Origin: Trichaptum fuscoviolaceum
Lineage: Eukaryota > Basidiomycota > Agaricomycetes > Hymenochaetales > Trichaptaceae
DNA: 64,000 nucleotides
Assembly (NCBI GenBank): GCA_910574455.1
Contig: CAJSYZ010000001.1
Coordinates: 2,277,424 to 2,341,423, forward strand
Direction of reading: 5' to 3'
In this document: piece by piece, positions 41,629 through 54,517 of the stretch
Layout: each line of letters begins with the position of its first letter
Numbering within the stretch: position 1 is the stretch's first letter
Program-made: the position numbers and the translations under genes
Notes under the pieces: generated by a model
Databases searched by the model: none
Seen by the model: only the letters and a program-made list of their open reading frames with translations
Told to the model about the DNA's origin: nothing

Positions 41629-44600
41629 TCAACTTTTCTTCTTAGACTTGCTCCTCGTACTTCGCGGAGGCTCGATGTCCTGAACAACTATATCGTTATC
41701 ATACACGTACTTCGTTACCACAACCTTCTCAGGAACAAGCTTGAGCGGTGCGTCTGCGTTCACCGGGTTCCCCAAGTCATCGATCGGGACTCTCTGCTTA
41801 GAACGATTTTCGTTATCAGTTGTCATGCACAGTAGATTAAAAGCCGGAAGAACCAACTCACGTCCGGATCGACAACAAGGCAGCTCTTCCGAGGAGCAAT
41901 TTTTTCCGCAGCCTTCCACCTTTCCGGCTGCAGTTCAATCTCATCAAGAAAGACGGTTTTCTCAAGTCCCCGATCCCACTTGACTCTTTTCCCAGCGTAA
42001 TCAGGTCTCATTGGAGTCACATAATCTTCATCTTCACCGGGTCCTCTGCGATGCTTCACCTGTTCCGAACAGTTAGACTCCCCATCAATTTCCATACTGG
42101 AATCGCCGTCTGCAGAATTCCAATCACCCATTTGTCGTCGACGGGCACGTTCAGCACGCATCTTAGCTTGTTCCTCCTTCTGCTTCTCCGCTATCGTACG
42201 TAGCTTCATAGTAGGACTCTCTGGCCTGTTCCCCGCCTTCCGCACAATGAGAGTCTCAAGCTCTGCGTGGTAGTGTTGATTTCGCGTCGTATTGTTATTT
42301 GTCAAGTTCTTCAAGGATGCACCGTTAATGAAGAATACAATGTTACCAGGTGCAGAGGATTGAGGCGGTCCCTTTCCTGGTTTACGACGGGGCGCACCAC
42401 TCGGTGTTGAACTAGTGAGTGGTGCGACGGAGCCGAAAACGTCCGTCTGTACAGGCTTACGGGTTCTGGAGGATCTTCGAGAGCCAGAGGATTTGGAGAC
42501 TGGTTTAGTTTCCGATGGCTCAATATCATCAACGACCATTTCATCATCATTGGGACCTAACGGAATAGCGGGGGGCGTGAGTGCACCCGGTTCCACAGTT
42601 TGACCATCAACTTCCATGACATTAGGATCCCGTTCTGGAACAGGACAACTGAAGGTGAAAGCCTCAATCGAAGGCCCTTGGGTTGCAGGGGGAGGCTGAA
42701 ACGGTGCTGCCGCTGCCGCCAGAGCCTTTTCTTTCTCCCTTGATTCTGTGTAAGATCCTATCAGCTTTGACGATGGTTCCCGCAATTCGAACTTGGTCAA
42801 AGTGCCTTTCACGACTTCACGAGCTTTGAGAGGACCTTGCGCCATGCTGACCGTGGTCTTTACGGGGCTCATGAGGGGTGTCGGGTCCTCATCTTGCTTC
42901 CCTAGTTGGCTTACGGCAGGCTTCTTACCTGGTCCCCCAAACATGCCGGGAACGACCAGGCGTGCACGCATGGGACGAGGCGGAGATGTTCTCTTAGCTG
43001 GTTGGTTGAGCCTGGGTTTCGTAGCATTAATGCTTCGCGCTGGACCAACAGAACGATTTGGTTGCGAAGAAGGACCAGAGCTCGAATCATCAGATCCACT
43101 GGAGTTCACTGGAACATGACGCTTCGCGAGTGGCTTGACAGGTGATGGTAGACGAGAGGGCTAGATGTGATATATGCTCTTAATTATAAGGTTCAAAAAC
43201 GGGTATCTGACAAACTTACAAGGGCGTTGAGAACGTGTAAATTTCTTGAAGGCATCGGTAACTTAGACGATCGTGAATAAGTACCGGGCTTCGGCGTAGC
43301 TCCAATCCTGGGTATTCGGCTACCCGTCCGCGGCAATACGGGTACTTTCCTAACTGCTGAAAGTGTAGATGGAATTGAAGAATTTCCAGAAGAGTTTGAG
43401 GAGGAGGGCGGCAGAGACAAGCCTTCCTGTTGGGAGTCTGTTCCATTGACATCAGGTCTCGTGAGGTGGGGGCCAGGCTTGACGGAAATTAACGGTCTGT
43501 CGTTGGTAATTACGCTAGAACTGGACGTTTCAGACTTTTGTCCGGTTGTACTGACTTTAAAGGGTGACAGAAATGATAGCCCAGGACTTTTGAACTGCTT
43601 ATCAACGGTACTCTGGCTTTCGGAAATGGGTATTCGTCTCGCGGGTGTCCGCTGTGGATCTCCTACTGGAGGTCGAGAGAACACTGGGGTATAAGTAATG
43701 CCTGAAGCGACTGCCACGCTTTGCGGATTGTTATCCGGATCTATTCTGACGCGACGAGCGGGAGTTCGGTTTGGATTGTCGAGGGCGGGAGTTAGTGTGA
43801 GCTTTATAGGTGAGGTTGGATTGAGAAGGTTAAATGTTCCAGGAGGTGGTCTTTGAGCACTTGATGGAGGTCGCCTTGAGATTTCCAAAGGTTCCTTTAA
43901 GTCTCCTTCTGCCACTGTAGGAGGCGGGCACTTTCCGTCGTTTGGAGGAGAATGTCTATCCGTATCGATTTCAGGAACGTACGGGTCCTTGGATTTTGCT
44001 TCGGATGCCGCCAGTGCCATTAAGATCCGAGCAGATTCTGGAGACAAGGAATCAGTAAACTGCAGATTTCTTTCGTCCGTTCTACTGTCAAAGCTGGCCT
44101 TCACTCTTTTCTTCCTCTTCGGGGACGACTGTCTATCACTCTCGTTGTCTGTGACATCGGAATCGGTTGCCCAGTCAGCTTTCATCGGACTGAGGAAATT
44201 GCCATCAGACAATTTTTCTATGCCATTCCGTAACCGCTTTCGACTTCTTGGGCTACGACCACTTGCATCTGACACACGAGGCGATCCTCTTCTCGATATC
44301 TTATCGGTTAAGTCGGGAGGTTCGGGGGAGGGTGAACAAGAAAGCGCGCTGAGTCGGGGACTTCGCCTTCTTGGCGGAGTACTCGGGCCAAGGCCAAGAA
44401 GATTGTCTGCGGTAGGTATGGAATCATTAAAAAGGGTCGTTGCACTCTCTGTCGTGTTTTTCTCAGATATGTCAGGTAGGTGACTATCGTCTTGCACGAC
44501 TACACAAGGTGGTGAGTGAAGCAACAGGTCGTCAATGGTCTGCATCGGGTTGGTAGCAAGCTGCGGCGAGGGTGAATGTATAATGGGATCCACTGCGTCC

Positions 44601-45377
44601 TTCCCCACATTTATAGAACGATCGAATGATATTAGGTCTTGTTCTTCTTCACGCTGAGGCGTCGCAGATAGAATTCTTCTCGACGAACGGCGAGGCGTTG
44701 GAGAGCCCGATTGGTCTCGTGACGGAGACGGAGAGGTCGTAAATGGGAGATCCAAGTGTACAACCCTCGGAGGGCTAGGTGACGTCGAGTCTCCATTTGC
44801 CCGGGGAAGCAAAGCTTCGACAGCTGCATCTGAGCTTTCCTCGGCAGAGTCTATGGGCGGAAAAACTAGCTCGTTTGCCAGTTTAGACATCGACCGGGCT
44901 GTAGTAGATGGTGGCCGTAATGCCTTTGGCGGTGGCGACGGGTTATCAAGAGCCCGCATAATACGGCTTGCAATGGCAGATGATGGTTCTAGTCCTAGTC
45001 AGGGAGAAAATAAAGGCGACAGCATACATGAGCTTACCGTCTTGTCGCAAGATCTGCTGACAATGTGTGTCTTCCCAAAGTATTTCAGCTGATAATTCAT
45101 CATTCTCTTCCCTCTCCTCTTCCTGTTCTGTTTCGTCTCGGTCGTACCCATTGGGATGAGTTGGTTGGGGTGAAGACAGTCGAGGCGACCGTCGCGGTGA
45201 AGAAGAACCGAAATCGTCAATGCTTTGTGTTGAAGGCTTACACGGACTGAGCATGGGTGCGAACTTCTTCTCGGGGGATTGCACAGGACCGAAGTAAACC
45301 TTTGCGGACGAAGTATTAACTACATCGCTGTTATCAGAGCTTGAAGATAGCGGCGAGCTGTTGTTGGTGTCGTTCAT
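41629..45377 (-). CDS. Large Ser/Pro-rich, probably nuclear protein of unknown function
   Basis: Four exons (45038-45377, 43220-44988, 41862-43160, 41629-41796) join in frame to 1191 aa. Most is low-complexity with many SP/TP sites. A PRRSPRLS-type motif recurs about five times (SSPRRSPRLSS, RRRSPRLSAL, RRSSRRI, RGSPRVSD), and there are basic clusters (SPKRKKRVKAS, RKRLRNG). A short conserved-looking stretch near residue 970 (GNIVFFINGASLKNL, then HAELETLIVRKAG) could be the folded part. The C-terminus is Lys-rich (RSKSKKKS). No enzyme motif is visible. Many potential CDK sites and basic patches suggest a chromatin or cell-cycle role, but that is a guess. The gene is divergent from the membrane-protein gene at 45884. 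Confidence 0.72.
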
Positions 45378-45883
45378 AATATCGAGCTCGGTGTTGAGCA
45401 CGATGCCGACAACTCGCTCCGTGTGTCCACAGACGTCAACAGCGCGATGGTAAAGGACAACCTTTCTGGCGTGTCGCGCGGGCACAGCCTGAGGCACGTG
45501 CACAGTTGCCAGCCTGAGTGCCAACTCTGCCAGTGGAACAAATAATGACCAAACACGGTTTTATTTTCTGTCTGCATTTTCATTTCATTTTCAATTTTAC
45601 CTGATCGGAAGAAGCTGGGTGTATATACCTTACAAAGTCTTGAAGACACCGGTAGGAAACCTGTCCGCTATATTTTTTGCGGTGTTCAGCGGGAGCGCTT
45701 TCTGTGGGATCAAACCGGCGAAGTGTTTTAGGACTGCACAGCGCACGGCGTGTCCTTGCCGAGCCTTCTCAACATTGCGCCCCCTCCAAGGACAGCCTCG
45801 GGTCTTGTATACATCTTGGGCACCATCTCTTCCTCCTTCCACCACTTTCTTCCCATCTTTTCCGGCCTTGCCTGTTAATTGAA
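45378..45883. promoter_or_regulatory. Divergent promoter region, 506 bp
   Basis: Lies between the Ser/Pro-rich gene (-) and the Golgi protein gene (+). It includes a GCCTGAGTGCC/CTGCCAGTG word near 45507-45535 like those of the Plavaka spacers, and pyrimidine-rich tracts near 45830-45860 ahead of the plus-strand start. No gene is supported in it. Confidence 0.45.
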
Positions 45884-47694
45884 CATGGTCGTCGATCCTT
45901 TTCTTGGGACAGTTGCACAAAAGTCCTTTGTGGCGACCAGTAAGTTGACACCGTCTGTCACTATTTCATCGACATTTCTGACATTAATTCGATCCTCAGT
46001 TATCATCAGTATGTGACATCTTCATGAAGCACCGCATAATGGCCGCTCAATTCTAGGCTTCAAGATGCTGCCGTTGTACTAACTATGGTGGCAATCGCAT
46101 TCGGCCAGGTATTTCCCCTACAAATGCATATCCATTCATCAATCAATTAACATCACTCAAGGTGGAGGCACATGTCCCTACTAGTTCGTCTTCGCAGCTC
46201 AAAGTTCGTGTTGCGCGTATGCGATAGCTTCCTGTGCTAAAAATGTATTCTCAGACAATCCCATGTTACCTTGCGTTGTTTGGGCTCGCAGAGTGAGAAG
46301 GCTTCGTCATTGCTTTCCGTTCAGTTGCTGAAGTTGGTTGAAAGGGTATTCGAGCTTTTAATAGCTCTTGACGCTCTCAAACTGCGAAATATCATTCAAT
46401 TAGTGGGTATCTTGGGTGAGGAATGAGTTTATTGTTCCGGAAAACGCTCTTACTCTTCGAGACAGTGTTCCATATTGCGCTGATTGCTTTCTCAGCATTG
46501 CAAGTCCACGAAGCGCATACAGCACTTGTATTTCTTAACGATGATCCGTGCACAACATTCTTTGTGCGTTGACACTGTGTCATCATGTTTTCAATGAACT
46601 TAATAAACGTCGATCAGGGATGTGACGGACCGCACACGTTATGGAGAAGGGTCGAGCCATTTTTGATCGTTGTGCCTTGCATACTTGCTGCGTCCTTGCT
46701 GGTAATGGTATTCTTCGTGCGTCAGCTCTTCGGAGAATTTGGGTGAGAAATCGAGTTTTACATTCTCCTTTTTTGTATAAAACGTTTACTGGAATTCAGA
46801 TGGGCTGTTTTCCATGTCGTCGGGGCCAATCCGGTTATGAAAAGTGAGCTTCGAGCTATTTACTTTTCAAAATCGACTGACGATCAGCAGCTATGTACCA
46901 ATGGTATCAAATCATGGTCTGCCTCCTGAAGTTTGACTTCTTCTGTTTTGCGGGAGTGACCATGCAGGTGGGTCCTGTTGTAATTACTAAAAGACTTTGT
47001 CCTGACGTTACCCTCAAGCTCCTAATCATTGTGCTTCAAAAGAACTCTGCAGAATTTGGTTTGACGATTGCAGCCGTTCCCATTGTCCTATTTTTGCTTG
47101 CAATGTGTGGCTTTGCAGTCAGGCGTGAAATTAAATGGTCTGGTTATTCATTCTGCTATTATCATCCTCGTCTGACGACGAAGCAGGCTCATGACTATAT
47201 CTTTGGTCGTTATGTTGGCCGCGGAGACCTATTTCAGTACGTTTTATTTCAAACATCTCAATGTGACCTTAAAATTCAACAATTCATAGTCTACAAGCTG
47301 GTTCGAATGTATCAGCCAGGTTCTGAGGCACAATATGTAACAACACGGGCGACTCTCACCACGTTCAGTGAGTATCGCTAAGCAATAATAGGATCAGCTC
47401 TCTAATGTCCTTTCAGCGATTGTTGCCTTCGTATTGCTATTTGCGACGTTCGCTGTCGGGCTGCGTTGCTTCTCTGACTTTGACAAAGGTCTAGCACCCG
47501 CAAAGATGCACGGTCAGTATACACCAGTTGCAACAGAAATCAAAGAAGCATTTGGTGATTAATCTTCTTTCCTTCTTATATCAGATGTAGAAGAGAAAGT
47601 GACATACTCTACTCCGAATACACCAGGTGTTGGCGACAGGCAATCGTCATACATTGGAGGTCAACCTCTTCAACAAAGGCTATCAATCGAGTAA
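45884..47694 (+). CDS. UPF0658-like Golgi multi-spanning membrane protein
   Basis: About eleven exons from MVVDPFLGTVAQKSFVA to QPLQQRLSIE. The spliced reading shows at least seven hydrophobic segments, for example AAVVLTMVAIAFG, IPCYLALFGLAEVFELLIAL, LLFHIALIAFSALQV, FLIVVPCILAASLLVMVFFV, LTIAAVPIVLFLLAMCGF and AIVAFVLLFATFAVGLRCF. Soluble landmarks are RNIIQLVG, FGWAVFHVVGANPVMK, MYQWYQIMVCLLKFDFFCF and a tail with YSTPNTPG. The pattern matches fungal UPF0658 Golgi apparatus membrane proteins; the molecular function is unknown. The second exon is only 9 nt (TTATCATCA, about 46003-46011). Exon borders in the 46150-46450 part are the least certain. Confidence 0.7.
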
Positions 47695-48171
47695 ATTTTC
47701 ATCGCGGAATTATCATATCGCATAGCAGGAAATATCATGTCTTTCTTGGTTACTGATTTGGCTCTTGAATGGACGATTAATGACCCTTCAGCAATGTACT
47801 ATCTCACATTACAGTTTGTATAGCCTTTTAAATTATGATATGTTTTACGCGTATACGTCAGTGAGATTCACTGTATACCTTTCTATACCCTTTGTTGCCT
47901 TCTAGAATAGTCCTGCTCGACCATTTAAATTTAACAATTTAATTTCCCAAAACATTTACATTCAGCCATTTTGTGCGATGGGATAGTCTTGCATCCTCTG
48001 TCCGACTACAGTGACTGAAATCGAAAAAAGACGCGCTACGTCACTGGCACTGTGACGGGGTCAGTAGTAACGCAACTTGAAGGACATGAAGCAGACGCGA
48101 CGCGTTTCCTCAATACAACCACTTTCTACTTACCAACAGTTGCAGTCCTCAATTTCTGACTTGCTACGTCG
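47695..48171. other. Intergenic, 477 bp
   Basis: AT-rich 3' flank of the membrane-protein gene and GC-richer promoter of the J-protein gene. No motif I can name. Confidence 0.5.
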
Positions 48172-49288
48172 ATGGACCAAGAAGATCCAATCTCTCAATT
48201 TTTCCCGGGACAGGAGGATGTGGACCTATATGCCGTACTTTCGCTAGACAATTCAGCAAAGCTGGAGGAGATCAAGAAGGCGTATCGTAGACTCGCGCTC
48301 ATATACCATCCAGACAAACATGTAAACTCTTCGGAGGAGACGCGAACAGAGGCATCAACTAAGTTCCAGCAAGTGGGCTTCGCGTATACGGTATTGAGTG
48401 ACGAGAAGCGAAGGGCGAGATACGACAAGACGGGCAGGACGGATGAAGGGTTCGACGTGCATGCCGGCGACGATGGTTGGGATGCTTACTTCGCAGACCT
48501 TTTCGATCGGGTTACGAAACAAAAACTGGATGATATGAAGAAGGAGTATCAAGGCATGTACTGTAGTGCACTCGACGTACTTACAGCACCTAATGTAGTC
48601 TACAGGTTCTGCCGAAGAAGTCGAGGATGTCAAACGCGCATATCTCGAGACAGACAGTTCTATTAGCGAAATCATGAACCACATTCCTCACTCCACGTTT
48701 GATGACGAAGCACGACTCATTGTGCTCATCACCAAACTCATTAAAGATGGAGAACTCCCGAAATCTAAAGCTTGGGAGAAGAGTGTGAAGGACGAGAAAG
48801 GGAAGCTCGTTCGAAAGAAGCAACACGAGAAGGAGGCCAAGGAGGCGGAAGAGCTTGCAAAGGAACTAGGTGTCTGGGACGAGTTCTATGGAAGTGGAAA
48901 GGAGGGACCGAGGAAATCGAAGGCGAAGGGTAAAGGTTCACAAGCGGATGGCCAGGAAGAGGACAACTCCGTACTGCAAGCCATGATTCTGAAGCGAAAG
49001 AGAAATATGGACGGATTCATCGACAACCTTGCAGCTAAATACACTGAAACGGAGCCGAAGGGGAAATCAAAGAAGGGCAAGAAGCGTGCCAAGGAGGAAG
49101 ACGAGGAAGACGATGAGCAGACCTCTGGGAAGAAACCCAAACCCTCGCATCCGGATATTGATGATGCCGAATTCGAAAGGCTTCAGCAGAAATTATTTGG
49201 AGACAAATCTAAGGACAACCTGAAGGAGAAAGAGTCCAATGGAAAGTCTACTAGTAAAGGCAAGACAAAAGCGCGGAAAGCAAAATAA
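48172..49288 (+). CDS. DNAJC9-like J-domain protein
   Basis: Two exons (48172-48553, 48606-49288) give 354 aa. The J domain occupies residues 20-90 with DLYAVLSLDNSAKLEEIKKAYRRLAL, the HPD triplet in IYHPDKH, and YTVLSDEKRRARYDKTG. It is followed by the DNAJC9-type segment WDAYFADLFDRVTKQKLDDMKKEYQGS and a second helical region with MNHIPHSTFDDEARL. The C-terminal 150 residues are Lys/Glu-rich with KKGKKRAKE and similar signals, longer than in animals. DNAJC9 is a nuclear J-protein that couples Hsp70 to histone H3-H4 handling. That role is inferred here. The single intron has a GC donor. Confidence 0.88.
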
Positions 49289-49584
49289 CAAGTCACTTTA
49301 GCCCTCGTTTCCTTTCGATGTAACATTTTGTACAGTCTGTATTTTTCTTCTATGTGCAACATCATTCCCCATCTTTCTGACTGTCTGACAGAATTTCCGG
49401 TAGACTTGAAGTCAAGATTTGATTTAAGATTTTAAGCGCCTAATCCGACCGACAAATTTGTTCAAGTTGCCGTGGGAACCCGACTGACAGAGGCGAAAAA
49501 AGTTCACTGCGAGAAAAGTTGCATACTCTTTGGCACCAAAATCATCCTCAACACACCCTTGCCAATTGAACTACCTAGATTAAA

Positions 49585-50877
49585 ATGGCATTTGGTCAGC
49601 ATATACTCCCTATACTCCCCTTATCTCTATACTCATAACATTTAGGTGCATCTGGTGGACGAGGCGGCTTTGGAGGAAGAGGAGGCGGCTTTGGAGGGAG
49701 AGGTGGTGGAGGTGGAGGTGGACGGGGCCGTGGTGGAGGAGACCGAGGTGGAAGGGGGGGTCGAGGTAAGCAATTCCCTTGGCAAACATTTGACATATCT
49801 GATCGAAATGTGCAGGGGGTCCTCGAGGAGGAGGAGTTCAGAGCAGAGGGCGGGGAGGTGGACGAGGAGCTCCTGGTGGTCGCGGCGGAAGGGGGCGGGG
49901 TGCTCCAGGCGGTCGTGGAGGAAGAGGAGGTGCAAGAGGTGGTTCGAACGTTATTCTCGAGCCCCACAGGCATCCTGGTGTCTTCATAGCGAAGGGCAAG
50001 GAACACATGCTTGTCACGAAGAACCTGGTACCCGGCGAGTCCGTCTATGGAGAGAAGCGTATCTCTATCGACGGTGGTGTCGATGCCACAAAAATCGAAT
50101 ATCGTGTATGGAATCCCTTCAGAAGCAAGCTTGCTGCTGGCATCCTTGGTGGTGTTGAAAACATATATATCGTCCCAGGAGCGAAGGTGCTATATCTAGG
50201 TGCTGCAAGCGGGACAAGTGTTAGTCATGTCGCAGATGTTGTTGGTCCAGTAAGGTCTTTTTCTTATATGATCTGCCGTGGCAAAGTCCTCATTCAACCA
50301 TATAGGAGGGCACAGTATATGCAGTGGAGTTTTCCAATCGCTCCGGTCGTGACCTTATTGGCATGGCGAAAAAGAGGACTAATGTTATCCGTACGTTCGC
50401 CTTATTTCTTCAAATCCTTACTGTTAACTAATCAAATTTATGGTGTAGCTATAATCGAGGACGCCCGACATCCACAAAAGTACCGGATGCTGTTATCGAT
50501 GGTAGATGTTATATTCGCAGATGTTGCACAACCGGACCAAGCACGTATCGTCGCGATAAATGCTCACCAGTTCTTAAAAGAAGGCGGCCATGTTGTTATC
50601 TCAATAAAAGCCAATTGCATTGACTCGACTGCGCCTGCAGCGGTCGTGTTTGAAAGCGAGAGAAACAAGCTAGCGAGCGAGAAAATCAAACCCATCGAAC
50701 AGCTCACTCTCGAGGTAAAATCCGCGTGCTTTTTCTTTAAAGCTGTTTTCTGATGCTTTTTGTCACTCACAGCCCTACGAGCGTGATCACGCCATGGTCA
50801 TAGGTATGTCTGAGGCTTTTAGTGACGCTCTAACCCTTACTTATCTTACTCCAGGCGTATACAACCGGCACTCATAG
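49585..50877 (+). CDS. NOP1: Fibrillarin, rRNA 2'-O-methyltransferase
   Basis: Seven exons (49585-49594, 49646-49765, 49816-50249, 50306-50390, 50449-50714, 50773-50803, 50855-50877) give 322 aa. Residues 4-90 form a Gly/Arg-rich domain with repeated GGRGG. The methyltransferase fold follows: [31 protein letters not shown], the AdoMet loop [77 protein letters not shown] and the C-terminal [19 protein letters not shown]. It is the catalytic subunit of C/D-box snoRNPs in the nucleolus. The first coding exon is just 10 nt and supplies Met-Ala-Phe. Confidence 0.96.
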
Positions 50878-51252
50878 TCACATAGATGGTTGTACATTTA
50901 GCTTATTTCTTTGTGCTACTTTCCCTCTGTATTCTCTCGTTTATCGTTGATCTTTGCATAATGTAAATATGATATTTCTCTTGCGGTAGTATGCTGGGGT
51001 TGCCTCCGTGATTTTTCCTTGTGCCTGGGCTCGGAATGACACGTACACTCCTGTTACCACATTCGTGTCTCATCAAATCCGCGTCAACATCAGCAGGACG
51101 GCTCTTCAGCCGCTGCGCAGAAACTCACTCGTTTGAAACTCCCATTTTCCCTGAAGTGATACGTAGCAAGTGGCAGACAAGTGGCAGGTTAAATTGTCAT
51201 TGCAGTCCAGTCTGGAGCAACCAGAAACGCACTGGACCGTCTTGACGAGCTG
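50878..51252. other. Intergenic, 375 bp
   Basis: 3' flank of fibrillarin and 5' flank of PMT2. No gene or clear signal is seen. Confidence 0.5.
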
Positions 51253-54206
51253 ATGCGACCTTCACAACTTGCGCTGAACCTTGGAACTCCTCCCGGCAGC
51301 CCGACGCGAACTTCCTCAGATTTCGAAGAAGTGTCTTATCCATCTTCACACTGGTCCTCGCATAACGAGGAGGAGCTTCCTATGCACTATTTGTCCGAAG
51401 ATACCGCTCGCAGGAGAGGGAAAGGCGCAGCGGCGGGCAACAGTGTGGACGAGGCAAAGGCCGAACCAGACTATAACGACGAGGGAAAAGATGTCTATAA
51501 CAAAATACGAGTGGTGAGAGGGCCAACGCTTGGAGGAAGACCTCAAAAGCCCCCTTCGCCACCCGCCTCAAGCCTGGTGAGTACCTTTGCTTCCACCGCA
51601 AGCGCCTTACCGACATATGCCACCCGCAGTCCGAGTTTTTCCAGCAGAACCTTGACCAACTTCCTCCCATTCTCTACACACTCCTTTCATGCTGGACTCG
51701 TTTCTATCGCATTGGCAAGTCAGACGTCGTCGTGTGGGACGAGGCGCATTTCGGCAAATTCGGCTCGCACTACCTCAAGCGTGAGTTCTATCACGATGTG
51801 CACCCCCCTCTCGGAAAGATGCTTGTTGGCCTGGTTGGACTGCTGTCTGGATATGACGGGACTTTTGACTTCAAGAGTGGCTCGACGTACCCAGAGTCTG
51901 TGCCGTATGTCGCTATGCGAGTAATGCTGGCAACATTCGGTGTGGCAATGGTCCCTTTGGGCTGGTACACAGCGGTTGAGCTCGGTATGAGTAGAAGGGC
52001 TTGTCATTTGGTTGCAATAATGTGCTTATGTGGTAAGTGAAAGTGACGATCTACTTCCGTATCAACCCAAGTTAATGACTTTTTTTAAAGACATCGCTTG
52101 GCTCTGCATCTCTCGGTTTATTCTTCTTGATGCTATGTTACTATTTTTCACGTTCACAACGGTATACTGTATGGCGAAATTCAACAACCAACAATGGCGG
52201 TGCGTCTTAGCTAGACTACATTCGATCCTTTCTCTGACAAATGAGTGCAGATCGTTTTCACCGGAGTGGTGGCTTTGGCTTTCAATGACTGGTCTTTCAA
52301 TCGGCCTTGTCACTAGGTTTATATTATAATTATCTGGTTTACCTGAAAGCTGACGTTCCTTGCAGCGTCAAATGGGTTGGTATGTTCGTGACCTGCCTAG
52401 TAGGAGCTTATACGCTTGAAGATCTTTGGAACAAATTTGGAGATCTTCGCATTTCTTGGGTACGTTCTTTCTCTTTCAATGATTACATGACTACTCATTG
52501 CTGTAATAGCGTGACCAAGCTCGTCATTGGGCCGCCCGCGTCGCCTGTTTGATTATACTCCCAATGCTTGTCTACATGTCTATGTTTAAGATTCATTTCA
52601 CCATTCTTAACCATTCCGGCCCTGGTGATTCACAGATGAGCTCTCTCTTCCAGGCAAACCTGATCGGCAACGAATTTGGCAAGAATCCTCTTGGTACGTA
52701 TGTTGTCTTTCATGAAGCTCGAGTGCTAACACTTTTTTTTGTGCAGAGATTGCTTTTGGTTCCAAGGTCACGTTGAAGAACATGGGCTGGGGTGGTGGAC
52801 TTCTCCACTCACATGTTCAAACATACCCTGTTGGATCAAATCAACAACAGGTTACCTGCTATCACTACAAAGATAATAATAACGAGTGGGTTCTCCTCCC
52901 GAGGTGGGACGAGCCACCTCTTGACATCAATGGTCCTCTCAAATTCCTCAAGGACGGTGATGTTATTCGAATTCAGCATGCTCCTACAACTCGAAACCTT
53001 CATTCGCACAACGTCCCTGCGCCAGTCACAAAGCTCAACAATGAGGTATCGTGTTATGGAAATGCAACTGTTGGAGACTATCATGATTACTGGCGGGTCG
53101 AAGTGGTTGACGACCTTAAGCAAGGCAGGAAGGATAAGGTTCAAAGGATTCATTCGTTGACAACTCGACTGAGGTTCCGTCACGAGAAACTAGGCTGTTA
53201 TCTTCGTGCCGCGAATGCCATTTTGCCCGAATGGGGCTTCAAACAGGTTGAAGTATCTTGCATCAAGGAAGACAGTCCTAACGATGTTCACACGTACTGG
53301 AATGTTGAAAGTCATTGGAATGAACGCTGTAAGTCACGCCAATATACCCTATTTACTATGCCTCATAGTCTTTCTGCAGTGCCTCCTGGTGATGCGACCT
53401 TCTACAAGTCGCCGTTCTTGCGTGATTTCTGGCATCTCAATGTTGCTATGATGACTTCCAACAACGCCCTTATTCCTGATCCTGATAAAGAAGATATTTT
53501 GGCGTCTGCGCCAACAGATTGGCCTTTCTTGCACCTTGGTCTTCGTATGTGCGGATGGGGTGACCAACAGATCAAGTATTACCTTTTGGGCACGCCAATC
53601 ATATGGTGGGCTGGAGCGACAAGCTTGATCGTGTCGTTGATCATGCTTGTCGTATACCTTGTCCGGCAACAGCGCAAATATAAGGATTTCGAACCAGGTC
53701 AGTTTGTTCAGTTTAGGAAGTGTATTCTGAAGGGATTCTCATCCATCCACAGAGGAATGGGAACACTTCCTATACGTCGGCAAGGTCGCCTTTGTTGGCT
53801 GGATGCTGCACTATTTCCCCTTCCTTATCATGGGTCGCGTAACATATATACATCACTACGTAAGCCGAAGAACTGTCTTGAGGTCCACAAAGCTAATACT
53901 CTGAACAAACCAGCTGCCCACGCTCTACTTCGCAGTGATTATGTTTGCGCACCTCGTCGATCATTTCTTCTTGTCGAACCGCCGACTCGCTGAAAACACC
54001 AAATGGGTCGTCTTCGGAATCATCGCTGTTGCTATCATCGGAAACTTTTGGTGGTTCAAGGGTCTAGCCTTCGGTGTAGAGGGCCCAATCAAAGACCACA
54101 CAGGCCTTCTATGGCGTAAAGTGAGTGACTATTATCGCCACATCACGGATAACATATTCACGGTATCACCTAGACTTGGAACATATACAACGATGTGCAC
54201 CTCTAA
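51253..54206 (+). CDS. PMT2: Dolichyl-phosphate-mannose-protein O-mannosyltransferase, PMT2 subfamily
   Basis: A multi-exon gene (first exons 51253-51575, 51630-52032, 52091-52199, 52251-52328). The cytosolic N-terminus carries GTPPGSPTRTSS. The catalytic first lumenal loop has VVWDEAHFGKFGSHYLK (Asp-Glu pair) and YHDVHPPLGKML. Several membrane segments follow, then FQANLIGNEFGKNPL and the MIR domain region (LLHSHVQTYPVGSNQQQVTCY through HTYWNVE), and a membrane C-terminus with LHLGLRMCGWGDQQIKYYLLG, WMLHYFPFLIMGR and a final WNIYNDVHL. The LLHSHVQTYP sequence is typical of the PMT2 subfamily. The enzyme transfers mannose to Ser/Thr in the ER and normally works as a PMT1-PMT2 heterodimer. Confidence 0.93.
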
Positions 54207-54517
54207 TTCTTCTGTATTCTGTCTCCGTTATTTTGCGCTCCCCAGAGCATCCTCGACCAACAAAATTACATATACATACTCTCGTGGACTATACCTATAT
54301 ATTCGCCTCACATTCACTATATCAGACATATAAATCAATATGATTACGAGTGACTTCTTATCGATCTTATCATTTCACCAAAAAGGAGATGTAGACATAT
54401 AACAAGTGAAATGCATTGTAGGCAACGCGTGAATGAGAATACAGGTATGCATGCAGACGTAAAAATGCTAGACAGCTAGATGCACACAACAAGAAGATGG
54501 CGACGTCTCAAACACAC
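54207..54517. other. Convergent 3' ends, no gene
   Basis: 311 bp between the PMT2 stop and the zinc-knuckle gene stop on the opposite strand. No strong terminator signal is recognised. Confidence 0.5.
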
